64,000 nucleotides of DNA from Sphingopyxis sp. (GCA_002733865.1 NVXM01000003.1:202336-266335), one strand, 5' to 3'. Counted from the first letter of the stretch, positions 54,283 to 63,894 are shown. Numbers and translations: made by a program. The notes: generated by a model not told the origin, from the letters alone.

Positions 54283-56625
54283 ATGGACGAAGCAACACAG
54301 ATAGCGAATTCCGGAGCGCTCCTTTCGCGAGGCCCGAAGCTGTTTGTGATCGATGCGCGCAATCGCGTTGAGCGTCGGCATTTACTCGATTGGCTGCACG
54401 CTTCGATGGCCGAAGGTGGCCCCGGCGGGAAACTGAATTGGGTCAGTTTGCCGATATCCGACGAGCGAGCGAAGATGCGCCTTGGCGGACTGGCGGAGAA
54501 ACTGAAGGAAAATCCGGAAACGCTCGTCGTGCCGGTTCGCATCGCCTGGCGTATTCCCAATTTCGAGAAAAGTCGTGCCGTCAAAATGCGCCACGTCATA
54601 TTGGGCGATCCGCGGAATCCGGGGAGTCTTCGTGCACGGTCGATACTGCTGCGCGACAAGCGCCGGGCCCACTGCCTAACCGGACAGCCCGCCACGATTG
54701 GTGAACTGGAGCAAAGATTCGCTGAACTCAGCAAGGATTATGACCAGACCGACAATACGGAATTTGCCGCTTTTGTTGTGCGTCAGGCGGGACTGGTTCT
54801 CGATATCGCCGAGCGCGGATTGCGGGGGCGCCGGTACAAGGTCCCCCGGCATGTCGCCGACGGACTGCGCAGCGATGCGCGGTTCCGTGCCGCGATGAGT
54901 CAGCTTGCGTCTGAAACGGGCCAGGAGGAAGCCGCGCTCTACGAACAGGCCGCGAAATATATGCGGGAGCTGATCGCGCGCCCGAGCCCGCTGTTCATTG
55001 ACATGAAGGCCAAGCTCGACCGGTTCATGCTGTCGCAAGGCTATGAAGATGAAGTGGTGTTTGACCGCAAGGAACTGACCCGGTTGCGCAAGACCATGCG
55101 AGAGCATCCCACGCTGCTGCTGTTCACGCACAAGACCTATATTGACGGTGTGACCGCTACCGATCTTGGCTATCAAAATGACCTGCCGCTGATTCACGTG
55201 TTTGGCGGGATAAATCTGGACTTTTTCGGGCTTGGCTTCATGCTGCGCCGTGCCGGCACGATTTTTATTCGCCGCAGTTTCGAGAATAACCCCGTCTACA
55301 AACTCGTTTTGCGGCATTATGTCAGCTATCTGCTCGAAAAACGCTTCCCGATGACCTGGGCCTTCGAGGGCACACGGTCGCGGCTCGGCAAGCTGATGCC
55401 GCCCCGCTACGGACTGCTGAAATATGTCATGGATAGCGCGCACAGCAATGACATCGAGAATGTTCATATCATTCCCGTCGTCACCAGTTTTGACCTGATC
55501 CGCGATGTCGAGGAATATGCCAGCGAACAGAAGGGCCGGATCAAGAAACCGGAGTCGCTGAGCTGGTTCTTTGGCTATCTGCGCAGCCTGCGCGAGCCAA
55601 TGGGTAAGGTCTATGTCGATTTCGGCGAACCGGTGGTGGTCAAAAAGGCCCCCAATCCGAATGACCGGCTTGCCTTGTCAAAGATGGCCTTTGAAGTCGC
55701 TGTGCAGGCAAACCGGGCGACGCCGCTGACCCTGACGTCGCTGATGTGCCTCTGCCTGCTCGGGACCGCTCCGCGCGCGATGACCGAAGTCGAGCTGCGC
55801 GCGGTGATAAACTTTCTCGTGGGCTGGGCCAGAGAACGGGACATCAGGATGAGCGAAGACCTGACGGACGAGAATCTGGACGGCGTTCTGCGGGTGATCG
55901 AAACGCTGGTGAACAACGGTTTGCTGGTCCGCTACGACAAAGGCTCGACGCTGGTTTACGCCATCGAACCGGACCAGCATCCGATTGCGAGTTACTATCG
56001 CAACTCCATCATCCACCATTTTCTCGACAAGGCCATCATTGAACTGTCGATCCTGAAGGCGCGGGAAGTGACCGACCGCAATGCTGCGGAGGTCTTCTGG
56101 GAAGAAACCGACCGTCTGCGCGATCTGTTCAAGTTCGAATTTTTCTATCCCGAAAAGCAGCAATATCGCGAGAATTTGAAGGCAGAACTGGAGCGAGCCG
56201 ATCCGGAATGGAAGGCCAAGCTGGATGAGGGCGGTGTCAAGCTGGCCAGTCTGACCAATCGCTTTCAACCGCTGATCGGCCATGCCGTGTTCTTGCCGTT
56301 TGTCGAAGCCTATACCGTTATTCTGGACATTTTATCGCGGTTGGAGCCCGGCAACGCGATCGACAAGAAAACGTGCGTCGAGATGGCCCTGAAAGAGGGC
56401 CGTCAGGCCTATTTGCTCCGCCGCATCACCAGCGAAGCCTCGATTGGCAAGATCCTGTTCGAAAATGGCTTCAGAATGGCTGCCGGCCTTGGCTTGACCG
56501 GAGAAACCACCCCGGAGACGATTGCTGAACGCAAGGCATTGCTCCGCAAATTCCGCGCGTTATCACGGCGCATGGAGAAATCCCGACTTGAACTGTTGGC
56601 CCTGGCCGACCGTATTTTTGAATGA
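54283..56625 (+). CDS. plsB: Glycerol-3-phosphate acyltransferase, PlsB/DHAPAT family
   Basis: 780 residues, membrane-associated. Acylates sn-1 of glycerol-3-phosphate. Motif I is H283-KTYID288, motif II GTIFIRR (to R331), motif III AFEGTRSRLGK (E362) and motif IV in VHIIPVVTSFD. The size and extra C-terminal half match mycobacterial PlsB2 and E. coli PlsB. Start lies 20 bases after the HAD-PlsC stop with a strong GGGGCGGGG site. Provides lysophosphatidate to the fused PlsC. Confidence 0.92.
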   Translation: MDEATQIANSGALLSRGPKLFVIDARNRVERRHLLDWLHASMAEGGPGGKLNWVSLPISDERAKMRLGGLAEKLKENPETLVVPVRIAWRIPNFEKSRAVKMRHVILGDPRNPGSLRARSILLRDKRRAHCLTGQPATIGELEQRFAELSKDYDQTDNTEFAAFVVRQAGLVLDIAERGLRGRRYKVPRHVADGLRSDARFRAAMSQLASETGQEEAALYEQAAKYMRELIARPSPLFIDMKAKLDRFMLSQGYEDEVVFDRKELTRLRKTMREHPTLLLFTHKTYIDGVTATDLGYQNDLPLIHVFGGINLDFFGLGFMLRRAGTIFIRRSFENNPVYKLVLRHYVSYLLEKRFPMTWAFEGTRSRLGKLMPPRYGLLKYVMDSAHSNDIENVHIIPVVTSFDLIRDVEEYASEQKGRIKKPESLSWFFGYLRSLREPMGKVYVDFGEPVVVKKAPNPNDRLALSKMAFEVAVQANRATPLTLTSLMCLCLLGTAPRAMTEVELRAVINFLVGWARERDIRMSEDLTDENLDGVLRVIETLVNNGLLVRYDKGSTLVYAIEPDQHPIASYYRNSIIHHFLDKAIIELSILKAREVTDRNAAEVFWEETDRLRDLFKFEFFYPEKQQYRENLKAELERADPEWKAKLDEGGVKLASLTNRFQPLIGHAVFLPFVEAYTVILDILSRLEPGNAIDKKTCVEMALKEGRQAYLLRRITSEASIGKILFENGFRMAAGLGLTGETTPETIAERKALLRKFRALSRRMEKSRLELLALADRIFE

Positions 56626-56650
56626 TCACGCTGTGGAAAGGACATAGTGG

Positions 56651-58231
56651 ATGACCGAGCAGAGCAATATAAGCCAGCTGAGCGCACAGGATGCGCAGTT
56701 TCTCTATATCCAGTCTGCCACCAATCTCACCCATGTGATGGCCGTCTATATCTATGATCCATCGACCGCGCCGGGCGGCAAGGTGCGGTTCAAAGATATT
56801 ATCGAACATATGCGCAAACGGCTCGACGTCACGCCGATGTTCAAGCGCAAATTATACCGGTTGCCGTTTGATATCGACCATCCTTACTGGGTCGAAGACG
56901 AGCATTTTGATCTTGAGGCGCATATCTCCCACAGCCGTTTGCCAGAGCCTGGCGACTGGCGACAATTTTGCATTCACGTTGCTCGCCACCACAGTAAGCC
57001 TCTGGATATGACGCGGCCGCTGTGGGACATGTATGTCGTAGAGGGGCTCGACAATATTCCCGGCTATGCCAAGGGCAGCTATGCCATTTTGACCCGCATC
57101 CATCATTCCACAATCGACGGCGTATCCGGGGCGCATTTCTTCGCCGCCATTTCGGACAAGGATGTCGAAGGAACGCCTGCAATCCCGTTACCGGAAGGGA
57201 ATGCGGCATCCAATAAGCTGCCCACAATATCCGAGATCTTGAGCCGCGCGGTCAACAGCACGGTTTCTTCCCCGGTAAAATTGACCCAGGCGCTGCTCAA
57301 GTTCACACCGGCCCTTCTGTTGACGGCGCAAAAAAGCCTTAAGGGCGCGGACGAGAAGACCGATACCGGTGTGCCAGAAACCCGATTCAACGGCCCCGTT
57401 ACACCCAATAAAATGTTCGATGCAGTCACATTTGATCTCGAAGAGCTGAAGAAAATGCGGCTCAAGGTGAGCGATGCCACGATTAATGACGTGGTGCTGG
57501 CGATTTGCAGCGGTGCTTTGCGTCATTACCTGACGAAACATAAGGAGTTGCCAAAAGAATCGCTGGTGGCGGTGGCTCCCGTCAATGCGCGCAGCCGTAC
57601 AGGCGATGAAGCCAATCCTGGCAATAATATTTCTGCGATGACGATAAAAATCTGGTCGAATATCGCCGATCCCATCAGGCGGCTCGATGCGATCAAGGAT
57701 ACAACACGCGAAACCAAAGCGGCAAAATCCGGCCTCAGTGCGCGGATCATGACAGATTTGACCAAGCATATTCCGGGCGTAACCATGGCCGGAGTGGCGC
57801 GGATCATGACGGATGAACGATTTGCTCCTAAAATGAGCAATCTGATGGTTTCAAACGTTCCGGGACCGCAGATCCAGCTATATATGAACGGGGCAAAGCT
57901 GACGCATCAATATGGGCTGGCACCTTTAGCACACGGCATGGGTCTGTTTATTGCTACTCCCAGCTATAATGGAACAATATCATTCAGCATCATTTCCGAC
58001 CGCAAGATGATGCCCGATGTTGAGTTTTTCCGGGAATGCCTGCAAAGAGCATTTGACGAACTGAAAGATGCGAAACCAAGCGCCGTTGTAAAGCGAACCA
58101 AGAAAACGGCGGTAGCATCGAAAAAACCGGTATCTTCCCAGGATGGATCGGTGATGTATCGACGGGTTGCCAAAAAGCCGAGAACGAGAGCATCGAAAAC
58201 AACCGGCGGGAACAAGCCGAAAGCGAAATAA
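56651..58231 (+). CDS. Wax ester synthase/diacylglycerol acyltransferase (WS/DGAT)
   Basis: 526 residues. Catalyses the last step to triacylglycerol or wax esters. Active site H151-H-S-T-I-D156-G157, plus TRPLWDMYVVEGL and TINDVVLAICSGALRHYL, all canonical. A basic tail (VVKRTKKTAVASKKP and VAKKPRTRASKTTGGNKPKAK) ends the protein, like the tail of the HAD-PlsC. 25 bases after plsB. WS/DGATs are typical of lipid-storing actinomycetes and marine proteobacteria. Substrate choice cannot be told from sequence; context favours diacylglycerol. Confidence 0.93.
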   Translation: MTEQSNISQLSAQDAQFLYIQSATNLTHVMAVYIYDPSTAPGGKVRFKDIIEHMRKRLDVTPMFKRKLYRLPFDIDHPYWVEDEHFDLEAHISHSRLPEPGDWRQFCIHVARHHSKPLDMTRPLWDMYVVEGLDNIPGYAKGSYAILTRIHHSTIDGVSGAHFFAAISDKDVEGTPAIPLPEGNAASNKLPTISEILSRAVNSTVSSPVKLTQALLKFTPALLLTAQKSLKGADEKTDTGVPETRFNGPVTPNKMFDAVTFDLEELKKMRLKVSDATINDVVLAICSGALRHYLTKHKELPKESLVAVAPVNARSRTGDEANPGNNISAMTIKIWSNIADPIRRLDAIKDTTRETKAAKSGLSARIMTDLTKHIPGVTMAGVARIMTDERFAPKMSNLMVSNVPGPQIQLYMNGAKLTHQYGLAPLAHGMGLFIATPSYNGTISFSIISDRKMMPDVEFFRECLQRAFDELKDAKPSAVVKRTKKTAVASKKPVSSQDGSVMYRRVAKKPRTRASKTTGGNKPKAK

Positions 58232-58312
58232 GGAGCGGATCGATAGTCTGCCGTCCGACAGCCGGGCGGCCGTTGTTACCATATGCAATATTGGTGAAAG
58301 AGTGAATCGAAT

Positions 58313-59785
58313 ATGATCCTGAACACGACGTTGAAAATGGAAAAAGCGATGGCCCAGGCCAAAAGCTATTCCGAGTGGTCGAAAGCTGCAAAGGCGCACG
58401 ACAAATCAACCGGAGTCGACATCTGGAAGTCCTCTGACGAGAGCAAACATTTCGATTATACTTCCATCCGCCGGCGCCTGAAGCGCCTATCCAAACTCTG
58501 GAAGTCTCAGGATAATGCAGGACTTCTCTACGCGCTGAATGAAGGCATTCACGGAAATATGGATGGCATGGGTCATGCCCGCCTCCATCAGAAAGCAAAA
58601 TTCGGGACCAAACAGCTTATCCAGGATTATGTCGACGCGATCGTGAATTCGCTGGAGTATCTGGCGAGCGAGAAAGTAACCGACATTCCGTTTGAGGAAA
58701 AGCTGGATTTCTTCCGCCGCGCCCAGCATTGCTATGGCCGTTCCGCGTTTCTGATGAGCGGTTCTGGTGCCTTTCTCTATTTTCATGTCGGAGTTGCCAA
58801 GGCCCTTTGGGAGGAAGGATTGCTGCCGCACATCATGTCAGGTTCCAGCGGCGGCTCGGTCGTCGGGGCTCTGATAAGCACGCATGTCGACGATGATATG
58901 CCACCCTTCTTCAAACCTGAGAATCTGGTCATCGATCCCGAGCATGGCGACGATGGCCACATCGGATTGCTGGGCGGAGCGAGGAAAATGCGGGCGGATG
59001 AAATTCGCCAGAGGCTGAGCGATTTGCTCCCGGACCTTACTTTTCAAGAGGCTTACGAATTGACTGGCCGGCACCTTAACGTGTCGATTGCACCGGCCGA
59101 AAAGCACCAGACGTCGCGCCTGTTGAACGCGATCGCTTCTCCCAACGTCTATATTCGCGAAGCGGTCATGGCTTCTTGTGCGGTGCCCGGTATCTATCCG
59201 CCCGTGACGCTGGCAGCCAAGGACCATCGTGGAGAGCGCGTCCCTTATTTGCCAAACCGCAAATGGGTGGATGGTTCGGTGACGCACGACTTGCCAGTCA
59301 AGCGGCTGGCAAGACTCTATGGGGTTAACCATCACATCGTGAGCCAGGCAAACCCGCTGATCACTCCCTTTGCCACGGATTTCAGTCAGTCGCGCAATCC
59401 ACTCTCTTCCATCCGCAACGCCACATCCGCCACGATGAAGGCCTGGCTCAATGCCAATGTCGAAATCATGCAGAAGCCGCTTTCGTTTTTTCCACGGCTG
59501 AACAGTATGGCCAACATGGCGTTGTCCGTGATCAATCAGGATTATACCGGCGATATCAATATCATCCGCCCGACGATGTTCTGGGGGCCTTCCAAGATTC
59601 TAAGCAACCTGCCGATCGAGGATATTGCCGAGTTGATCCAGCTGGGTGAGCGTACAACCTGGCCGAAAATCGAAATGGTTCGCACGCAGACCAAGATCAG
59701 CCAGACTCTGGATCGGATATTGTTCGAATATGAGAATGAGCTGGCGCAGGATCATGAAATGGCCATAACAAGGAAGATCGCTTGA
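58313..59785 (+). CDS. Patatin-like lipase with DUF3336 domain (TAG lipase type)
   Basis: 490 residues. N-terminal DUF3336 (SYSEWSKAAKAHD ... YTSIRRRLKRL, residues 18-60), as in fungal Tgl3/4 triacylglycerol lipases, then a patatin domain with nucleophile S179 in GSSGG and partner D320 in VDGS. It would release fatty acid from stored triacylglycerol. Spacing to the DGAT is 81 bases; the stop overlaps the next start (TTGA). Confidence 0.9.
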   Translation: MILNTTLKMEKAMAQAKSYSEWSKAAKAHDKSTGVDIWKSSDESKHFDYTSIRRRLKRLSKLWKSQDNAGLLYALNEGIHGNMDGMGHARLHQKAKFGTKQLIQDYVDAIVNSLEYLASEKVTDIPFEEKLDFFRRAQHCYGRSAFLMSGSGAFLYFHVGVAKALWEEGLLPHIMSGSSGGSVVGALISTHVDDDMPPFFKPENLVIDPEHGDDGHIGLLGGARKMRADEIRQRLSDLLPDLTFQEAYELTGRHLNVSIAPAEKHQTSRLLNAIASPNVYIREAVMASCAVPGIYPPVTLAAKDHRGERVPYLPNRKWVDGSVTHDLPVKRLARLYGVNHHIVSQANPLITPFATDFSQSRNPLSSIRNATSATMKAWLNANVEIMQKPLSFFPRLNSMANMALSVINQDYTGDINIIRPTMFWGPSKILSNLPIEDIAELIQLGERTTWPKIEMVRTQTKISQTLDRILFEYENELAQDHEMAITRKIA

Positions 59786-60645
59786 TACATCAGGACGGGA
59801 TATTGTCACTTCCGGTTACCTCGAAAGCAGCTGGCGCGAAATTGCATATGCAAAAGTGGCTTCCTGATGATCCGCCAAAAGCAATCATCCTGTTGGTGCA
59901 CGGCTATGCCGAACACGCCGGTCGCTATCGCTATTTTGCCAAATATTGTGTTTCGAAAGGTTATGCGGTGTTTGCCGTTGACCACTGGGGGCATGGCAAG
60001 TCCGATGGAACACCGGGCTATGTGCCCGATTTCTCCGTCTTTCATGACGGTGTGGACGAATTATTGGCTGCGGCAACTGAGGAGTTTTCGGAGCTGCCTA
60101 TCATCCTGGTGGGTCATAGCATGGGCGGCTTGATCGGTGCCACCTACCTCCTATCCAACCAGTCCAAATTTGCCGCGTGCGTCCTCTCGGGTCCGGCGAT
60201 AAAGGCAGCGGAGGAGCCATCGGCCTTTTTAAAAGGGATAAGCGGCTTTTTGTCTCGCTTTTTCCCCAAGCTCGGAGTGCTTGAGCTTGATCCGAATGGA
60301 GTCAGCCGCGATCCTCAGGTCGTTGTTGATTATCTTGCCGATCCGCTGGTTTATAATGGTAAAATGGGTGCGCGGCTGGCAGCCGAGATGTTGGCAAATA
60401 TGTCGACCATTCAGGAACATGCAGGCCAGATTACGCTGCCGATGCTCATGCTACACGGGGGGCAGGACAGCCTCGCTGCCGTCGAAGGCTCCAGATTTCT
60501 TGACGGTCACATTTCCTCGAGCGAAAAGAAGCTGATAATCTATCCCGAGTTGTTTCACGAAATTTTCAACGAACCGGAAAAAGAAAACGTCCTGGCCGAC
60601 ATGACCGATTGGTTGGATAAACAGTTGATGGCGAAAGGGGCATAA
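59782..60645 (+). CDS. Alpha/beta hydrolase, monoacylglycerol lipase-like
   Basis: 287 residues. TTG start overlapping the patatin stop with AGGAAG at good spacing. Serine hydrolase S33/MGL pattern: HGYAEHAGRYR, VDHWGHGKSDG, nucleophile S113 in GHSMGG, Asp in LHGGQDS and His in ELFHEIFNEP. MGL hydrolyses monoacylglycerol, the last step of triacylglycerol breakdown. Coupled to the patatin gene and followed one base later by another hydrolase. Confidence 0.9.
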   Translation: MIHQDGILSLPVTSKAAGAKLHMQKWLPDDPPKAIILLVHGYAEHAGRYRYFAKYCVSKGYAVFAVDHWGHGKSDGTPGYVPDFSVFHDGVDELLAAATEEFSELPIILVGHSMGGLIGATYLLSNQSKFAACVLSGPAIKAAEEPSAFLKGISGFLSRFFPKLGVLELDPNGVSRDPQVVVDYLADPLVYNGKMGARLAAEMLANMSTIQEHAGQITLPMLMLHGGQDSLAAVEGSRFLDGHISSSEKKLIIYPELFHEIFNEPEKENVLADMTDWLDKQLMAKGA

Positions 60646-60646
60646 G

Positions 60647-61585
60647 GTGGACGCAATCCAAATATTCCTGACTATATTGGGCATCCTGGTCCTGGCGCTA
60701 TTTGCCGTCTACGCGTTTTTCCCGCGCGGCCTGTACCGGGTTTTGCGCAATGCGTTGCGCCGCAGGGGTAAGTTGGTCGAAAAATCGATCAAGGTGGGGG
60801 ATCTGGTCTGGCCCTATCTGGAGGGTGGTCCGGCCGATGGCGAGCCATTGGTGCTGTTACACGGATTTGGCGGAGACAAGGACAATTGGGCGATGTACGC
60901 GCCGGAAATGGTCGGAAAATATCGCCTGATCGCGCCCGATCTACCGGGCTTCGGCGAAAATATCCGGGATATGGACCGCGACTATGACATGATCACCCAA
61001 GCCGCGCGTGTTCGGGAGTTTCTCGATGCGATGGGCATAAAGAAATGTCATATTGGCGGCAACAGCATGGGCGGCTTCATTGCGCTGCGCTTTGCCCTGG
61101 ATTTTCCGGAATATCTGCTATCGATGACCTTGTTCAACAATGCGGGGGTTGTGGGCACGAATGAAAGCGAGCTTCAGAAAGAAGCTGTGACCGGGAAAAA
61201 TCCACTCGAGATCCACAGTGCTGATGACGTGAAACGAATGCTCGCGTTTGTCGCGTACAAGCCGATGAAAGTGCCCGGGCAGTTCCGGAAGATTTTCTAC
61301 GAGGATTTTGCTGAGCACCGCGACCTTTTGGACAAGATCTTCTGGACTCTGGTCGAAGATGGGACGGTGAAACCGTTGAATGACCAGCTGGGCAGGGTGA
61401 AGACTCCGACCCTTATTGTCTGGGGGCGGCACGACCAATTGATAGATGTCAGCTGCGTCGATGTTCTGGAAAATGGCATTCCGAATGCGGAGTCGGTGAT
61501 CTTTGAGAATGTCGGACATGTTCCCATGATCGAAAACCCCAAAGGCACCGCCAGCCGGCATCTTGAGTTCCTTGCAAAATACTGA
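60647..61585 (+). CDS. Membrane-anchored alpha/beta hydrolase, ABHD6-like
   Basis: 312 residues, GTG start one base after the MGL-like stop. N-terminal TM (IFLTILGILVLALFAVYAFF), then HGFGGDKDNWAMY, PDLPGFGE, S140 in GGNSMGG, Asp in WGRHDQL and His in VGHVPMIE. The TM plus this core is the arrangement of ABHD6-type mono/lysophospholipid hydrolases. Probably acts on partial glycerides or lysophospholipids at the membrane. Confidence 0.88.
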   Translation: MDAIQIFLTILGILVLALFAVYAFFPRGLYRVLRNALRRRGKLVEKSIKVGDLVWPYLEGGPADGEPLVLLHGFGGDKDNWAMYAPEMVGKYRLIAPDLPGFGENIRDMDRDYDMITQAARVREFLDAMGIKKCHIGGNSMGGFIALRFALDFPEYLLSMTLFNNAGVVGTNESELQKEAVTGKNPLEIHSADDVKRMLAFVAYKPMKVPGQFRKIFYEDFAEHRDLLDKIFWTLVEDGTVKPLNDQLGRVKTPTLIVWGRHDQLIDVSCVDVLENGIPNAESVIFENVGHVPMIENPKGTASRHLEFLAKY

Positions 61586-61645
61586 AAATCCCGTCACTCT
61601 GCACAGGACTGGCTCCCGATAGAGGAGTGTCCGGCGGAGGGATAT

Positions 61646-62647
61646 ATGGAACTGAAGGTGGGATTGCTGGGCGGTGGCTCGTGGGGGACAACGGTCGCGT
61701 CCCTAGTGTCGCGGAATGCGCCGATAAAACTGTGGGCGCGCGATATTGAAACCGTCCAAGATATCAATGATAATCACTGCAACAGCAAATATTTGCCGGA
61801 CATAAAATTGCCGGATGCCCTGACCGCGACGGCTGAAATCGGCGAGGCCGTATCAGGTGCTGACGTGCTGGTCATGGGTATACCCTCGAACAATTTTCGC
61901 AGCGTCCTCGAAGAGGCGAAACAATATCTGCGACCGTGGGTTCCGGTCATCAGCCTGACCAAGGGGCTGGAACTGACCACCAGCAAAAGGATGACAGAGG
62001 TCATTGAAGAGGTGCTTCCAGGCCATCCGGTCGGCGTTTTGACCGGCCCCAATCTGGCGCGTGAAATTATGGCCGGGCAGGCCGCCGCTAGTGTAATCTC
62101 GATGGAAGACGAGATTATCGTGAAGCAGTTGCAGCAGCTTTTCCACTCGGGGTTGTTCAGGGTATATACCAACACCGATCTTCTGGGCTGTGAATTGGGC
62201 GGAGTGCTCAAAAATATCATCGCGATCGCCGTTGGCATGGGCGATGGACTGGGCGCCGGCGACAACACCCGGTCGGCTTTGATCACCAGAGGGCTGGCAG
62301 AAATTACGCGTCTGGGTGTCGCCATGGGGGGTAAGCCCGAAACATTTGCCGGGCTCACCGGCATGGGGGATATGATTGCGACCTGTACCAGCCCGCTGAG
62401 CCGCAATCGGCATGTCGGTGTTGAGCTCGGCAAGGGGCGGTCCATTGATGAAATTATCGAGGAGATGCACATGGTAGCAGAGGGCGTAAAAAGTGCTCCC
62501 ACTGTCATAGCCCTGGCAAAAAAATACGGTGTTGCCATGCCAATTGCCGAGGACGTTTTCGAAGTCACCAAAGGCAATCGGTCGGCTGTGCGGGCGTTTC
62601 GAGGCTTGGTAAACCAATCCGCAGGCGCAGAATCGGATGCCGGCTAA
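61646..62647 (+). CDS. gpsA: Glycerol-3-phosphate dehydrogenase (NAD(P)+)
   Basis: 333 residues. Converts dihydroxyacetone phosphate to glycerol-3-phosphate, the substrate of PlsB earlier in the cluster. Motifs: VGLLGGGSWGTTVA, VISLTKGLE, GPNLAREIMAG and the catalytic LKNIIAIAVGMGDGLGAGDNTRSALITRGL. 60 bases after the ABHD6-like gene with GGAGG near the ATG. Last gene of the lipid set. Confidence 0.96.
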   Translation: MELKVGLLGGGSWGTTVASLVSRNAPIKLWARDIETVQDINDNHCNSKYLPDIKLPDALTATAEIGEAVSGADVLVMGIPSNNFRSVLEEAKQYLRPWVPVISLTKGLELTTSKRMTEVIEEVLPGHPVGVLTGPNLAREIMAGQAAASVISMEDEIIVKQLQQLFHSGLFRVYTNTDLLGCELGGVLKNIIAIAVGMGDGLGAGDNTRSALITRGLAEITRLGVAMGGKPETFAGLTGMGDMIATCTSPLSRNRHVGVELGKGRSIDEIIEEMHMVAEGVKSAPTVIALAKKYGVAMPIAEDVFEVTKGNRSAVRAFRGLVNQSAGAESDAG

Positions 62648-62829
62648 ATGATTGTTTTCTGGCGCTCTCAGTCATTCGGAATCGGAGGAAAAAAGTAGCG
62701 GCGACCGGGTTTTTGCGGATATTTGCCGAGATATTAACCATATTTGGACATTTATTTTGGGTCAAATGACTCAAAGATAAGAAAAATTTTGAATCAATTA
62801 AGCATGTTACAAATTCTTCTCGGTTTTAC

Positions 62830-62858
62830 TTGCATTGAAATGGGGCATATCTTAAAAT
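62830..62858 (+). promoter_or_regulatory. Possible promoter of the rpfF-like gene
   Basis: TTGCAT-N17-TAAAAT in an AT-rich 280-base leader. The -10 is good and the -35 moderate; 69 bases to the preferred ATG. It separates the gene from the lipid operon. Confidence 0.4.
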
Positions 62859-62927
62859 TTTTCCCATAGGCAGAGGAACTTGTTAGGTGCAGCAACACCA
62901 AACCCTTTGCCAAAAATGGAGTATCAT

Positions 62928-63881
62928 ATGGACTTTCGTGGTCGCGCTTCCAACGATTTGGATCGAAGTTCATCGATCGACCCGAATGATACAATAGTCC
63001 ATTCATCAGCCGATTCTGATCCGGATATTTTCTCAAAAAAGTTCAGCGAAATAGATCTCCGATTTGATCGGTCTGACGAAATATTCTGGTGTTACATGAA
63101 CCAGAAGTCGCGCCCCAGTTACACCTATGAACTGGGAGACGAGATCCAGCAGGTGCAGGACTGGATCCATTCCAATTACGCAGGGGATAGAGCAAAAAAC
63201 GCTGACCCGCTGCGCTATTTTGTCTGCGGCTCCAGAACGCCGGGAATTTACAATCTCGGCGGCGACCTGAAACATTTTGCAGATTGTATCCGGCGTCGTG
63301 ATCTCGGCGGATTAAAAAAATACGCCCGCACGTGCGTGCATATGCAATATGAGAATAGTACCGCTTTCGGGGCACCAATTATCACCATGGCGCTGGTGCA
63401 GGGCGATGCGCTGGGCGGTGGTTTCGAGCACGCATTGGCCTTCGATATTCTGGTCGCCGAGAAGAGCGCGCGGCTGGGATTGCCGGAAATCCTGTTCAAT
63501 CTTTTTCCCGGGATGGGGGCGTACAGCTTTTTGCGCCAGCGGCTCAGCCGCAAAGAAACCGAACGGTTCATTCTGGAAGGAAAATTATTCTCCGCCAGCG
63601 AATTGTACGACATGGGCGTCGTCGATATCCTTGCGGAGGACGGGATGGGCGAGGCCGCTATCGTGGAATATACGCGCCAAAACCGCCGAAGATTCCACGC
63701 AGAACGAGCCGTTTATCGTGCCCGGAAAATCGCCAATCCGGTTAGTCTGGAAGAGTTGCTGGAAATAACGGATACTTGGGCAGAGACGGCGCTGTATCTT
63801 GAAGAGGCGGATGTTCGAAAGATGGAGCGGTTGGCTGCCGCGCAGGACCGCCGTATCATGCGATCATTGAAGGCTGTCTAA
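62928..63881 (+). CDS. rpfF: RpfF-type crotonase, putative DSF fatty-acid signal synthase
   Basis: 317 residues from the ATG at 62928, chosen because GGAG precedes it; a TTG at 62880 with AGAGGAA is an alternative. The core ALVQGDALGGGFEHALAF and RLGLPEILFNLFPGMGAYSF matches RpfF of Xanthomonas. The paired catalytic glutamates are E167 and E187, the same 20-residue spacing as E141/E161 there. RpfF dehydrates and hydrolyses 3-hydroxyacyl-ACP to the DSF signal. No rpfC/rpfG is adjacent. The first 40 residues are Asp/Ser rich and not part of the fold. Confidence 0.88.
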   Translation: MDFRGRASNDLDRSSSIDPNDTIVHSSADSDPDIFSKKFSEIDLRFDRSDEIFWCYMNQKSRPSYTYELGDEIQQVQDWIHSNYAGDRAKNADPLRYFVCGSRTPGIYNLGGDLKHFADCIRRRDLGGLKKYARTCVHMQYENSTAFGAPIITMALVQGDALGGGFEHALAFDILVAEKSARLGLPEILFNLFPGMGAYSFLRQRLSRKETERFILEGKLFSASELYDMGVVDILAEDGMGEAAIVEYTRQNRRRFHAERAVYRARKIANPVSLEELLEITDTWAETALYLEEADVRKMERLAAAQDRRIMRSLKAV

Positions 63882-63894
63882 CAGCGGATCGTGC

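Noticed and set aside
56651..58231. Polyketide or peptide condensation enzyme
   Set aside because: HHSTIDG resembles condensation domains, but the PLWDMY and INDVVLA motifs and the length are those of WS/DGAT.
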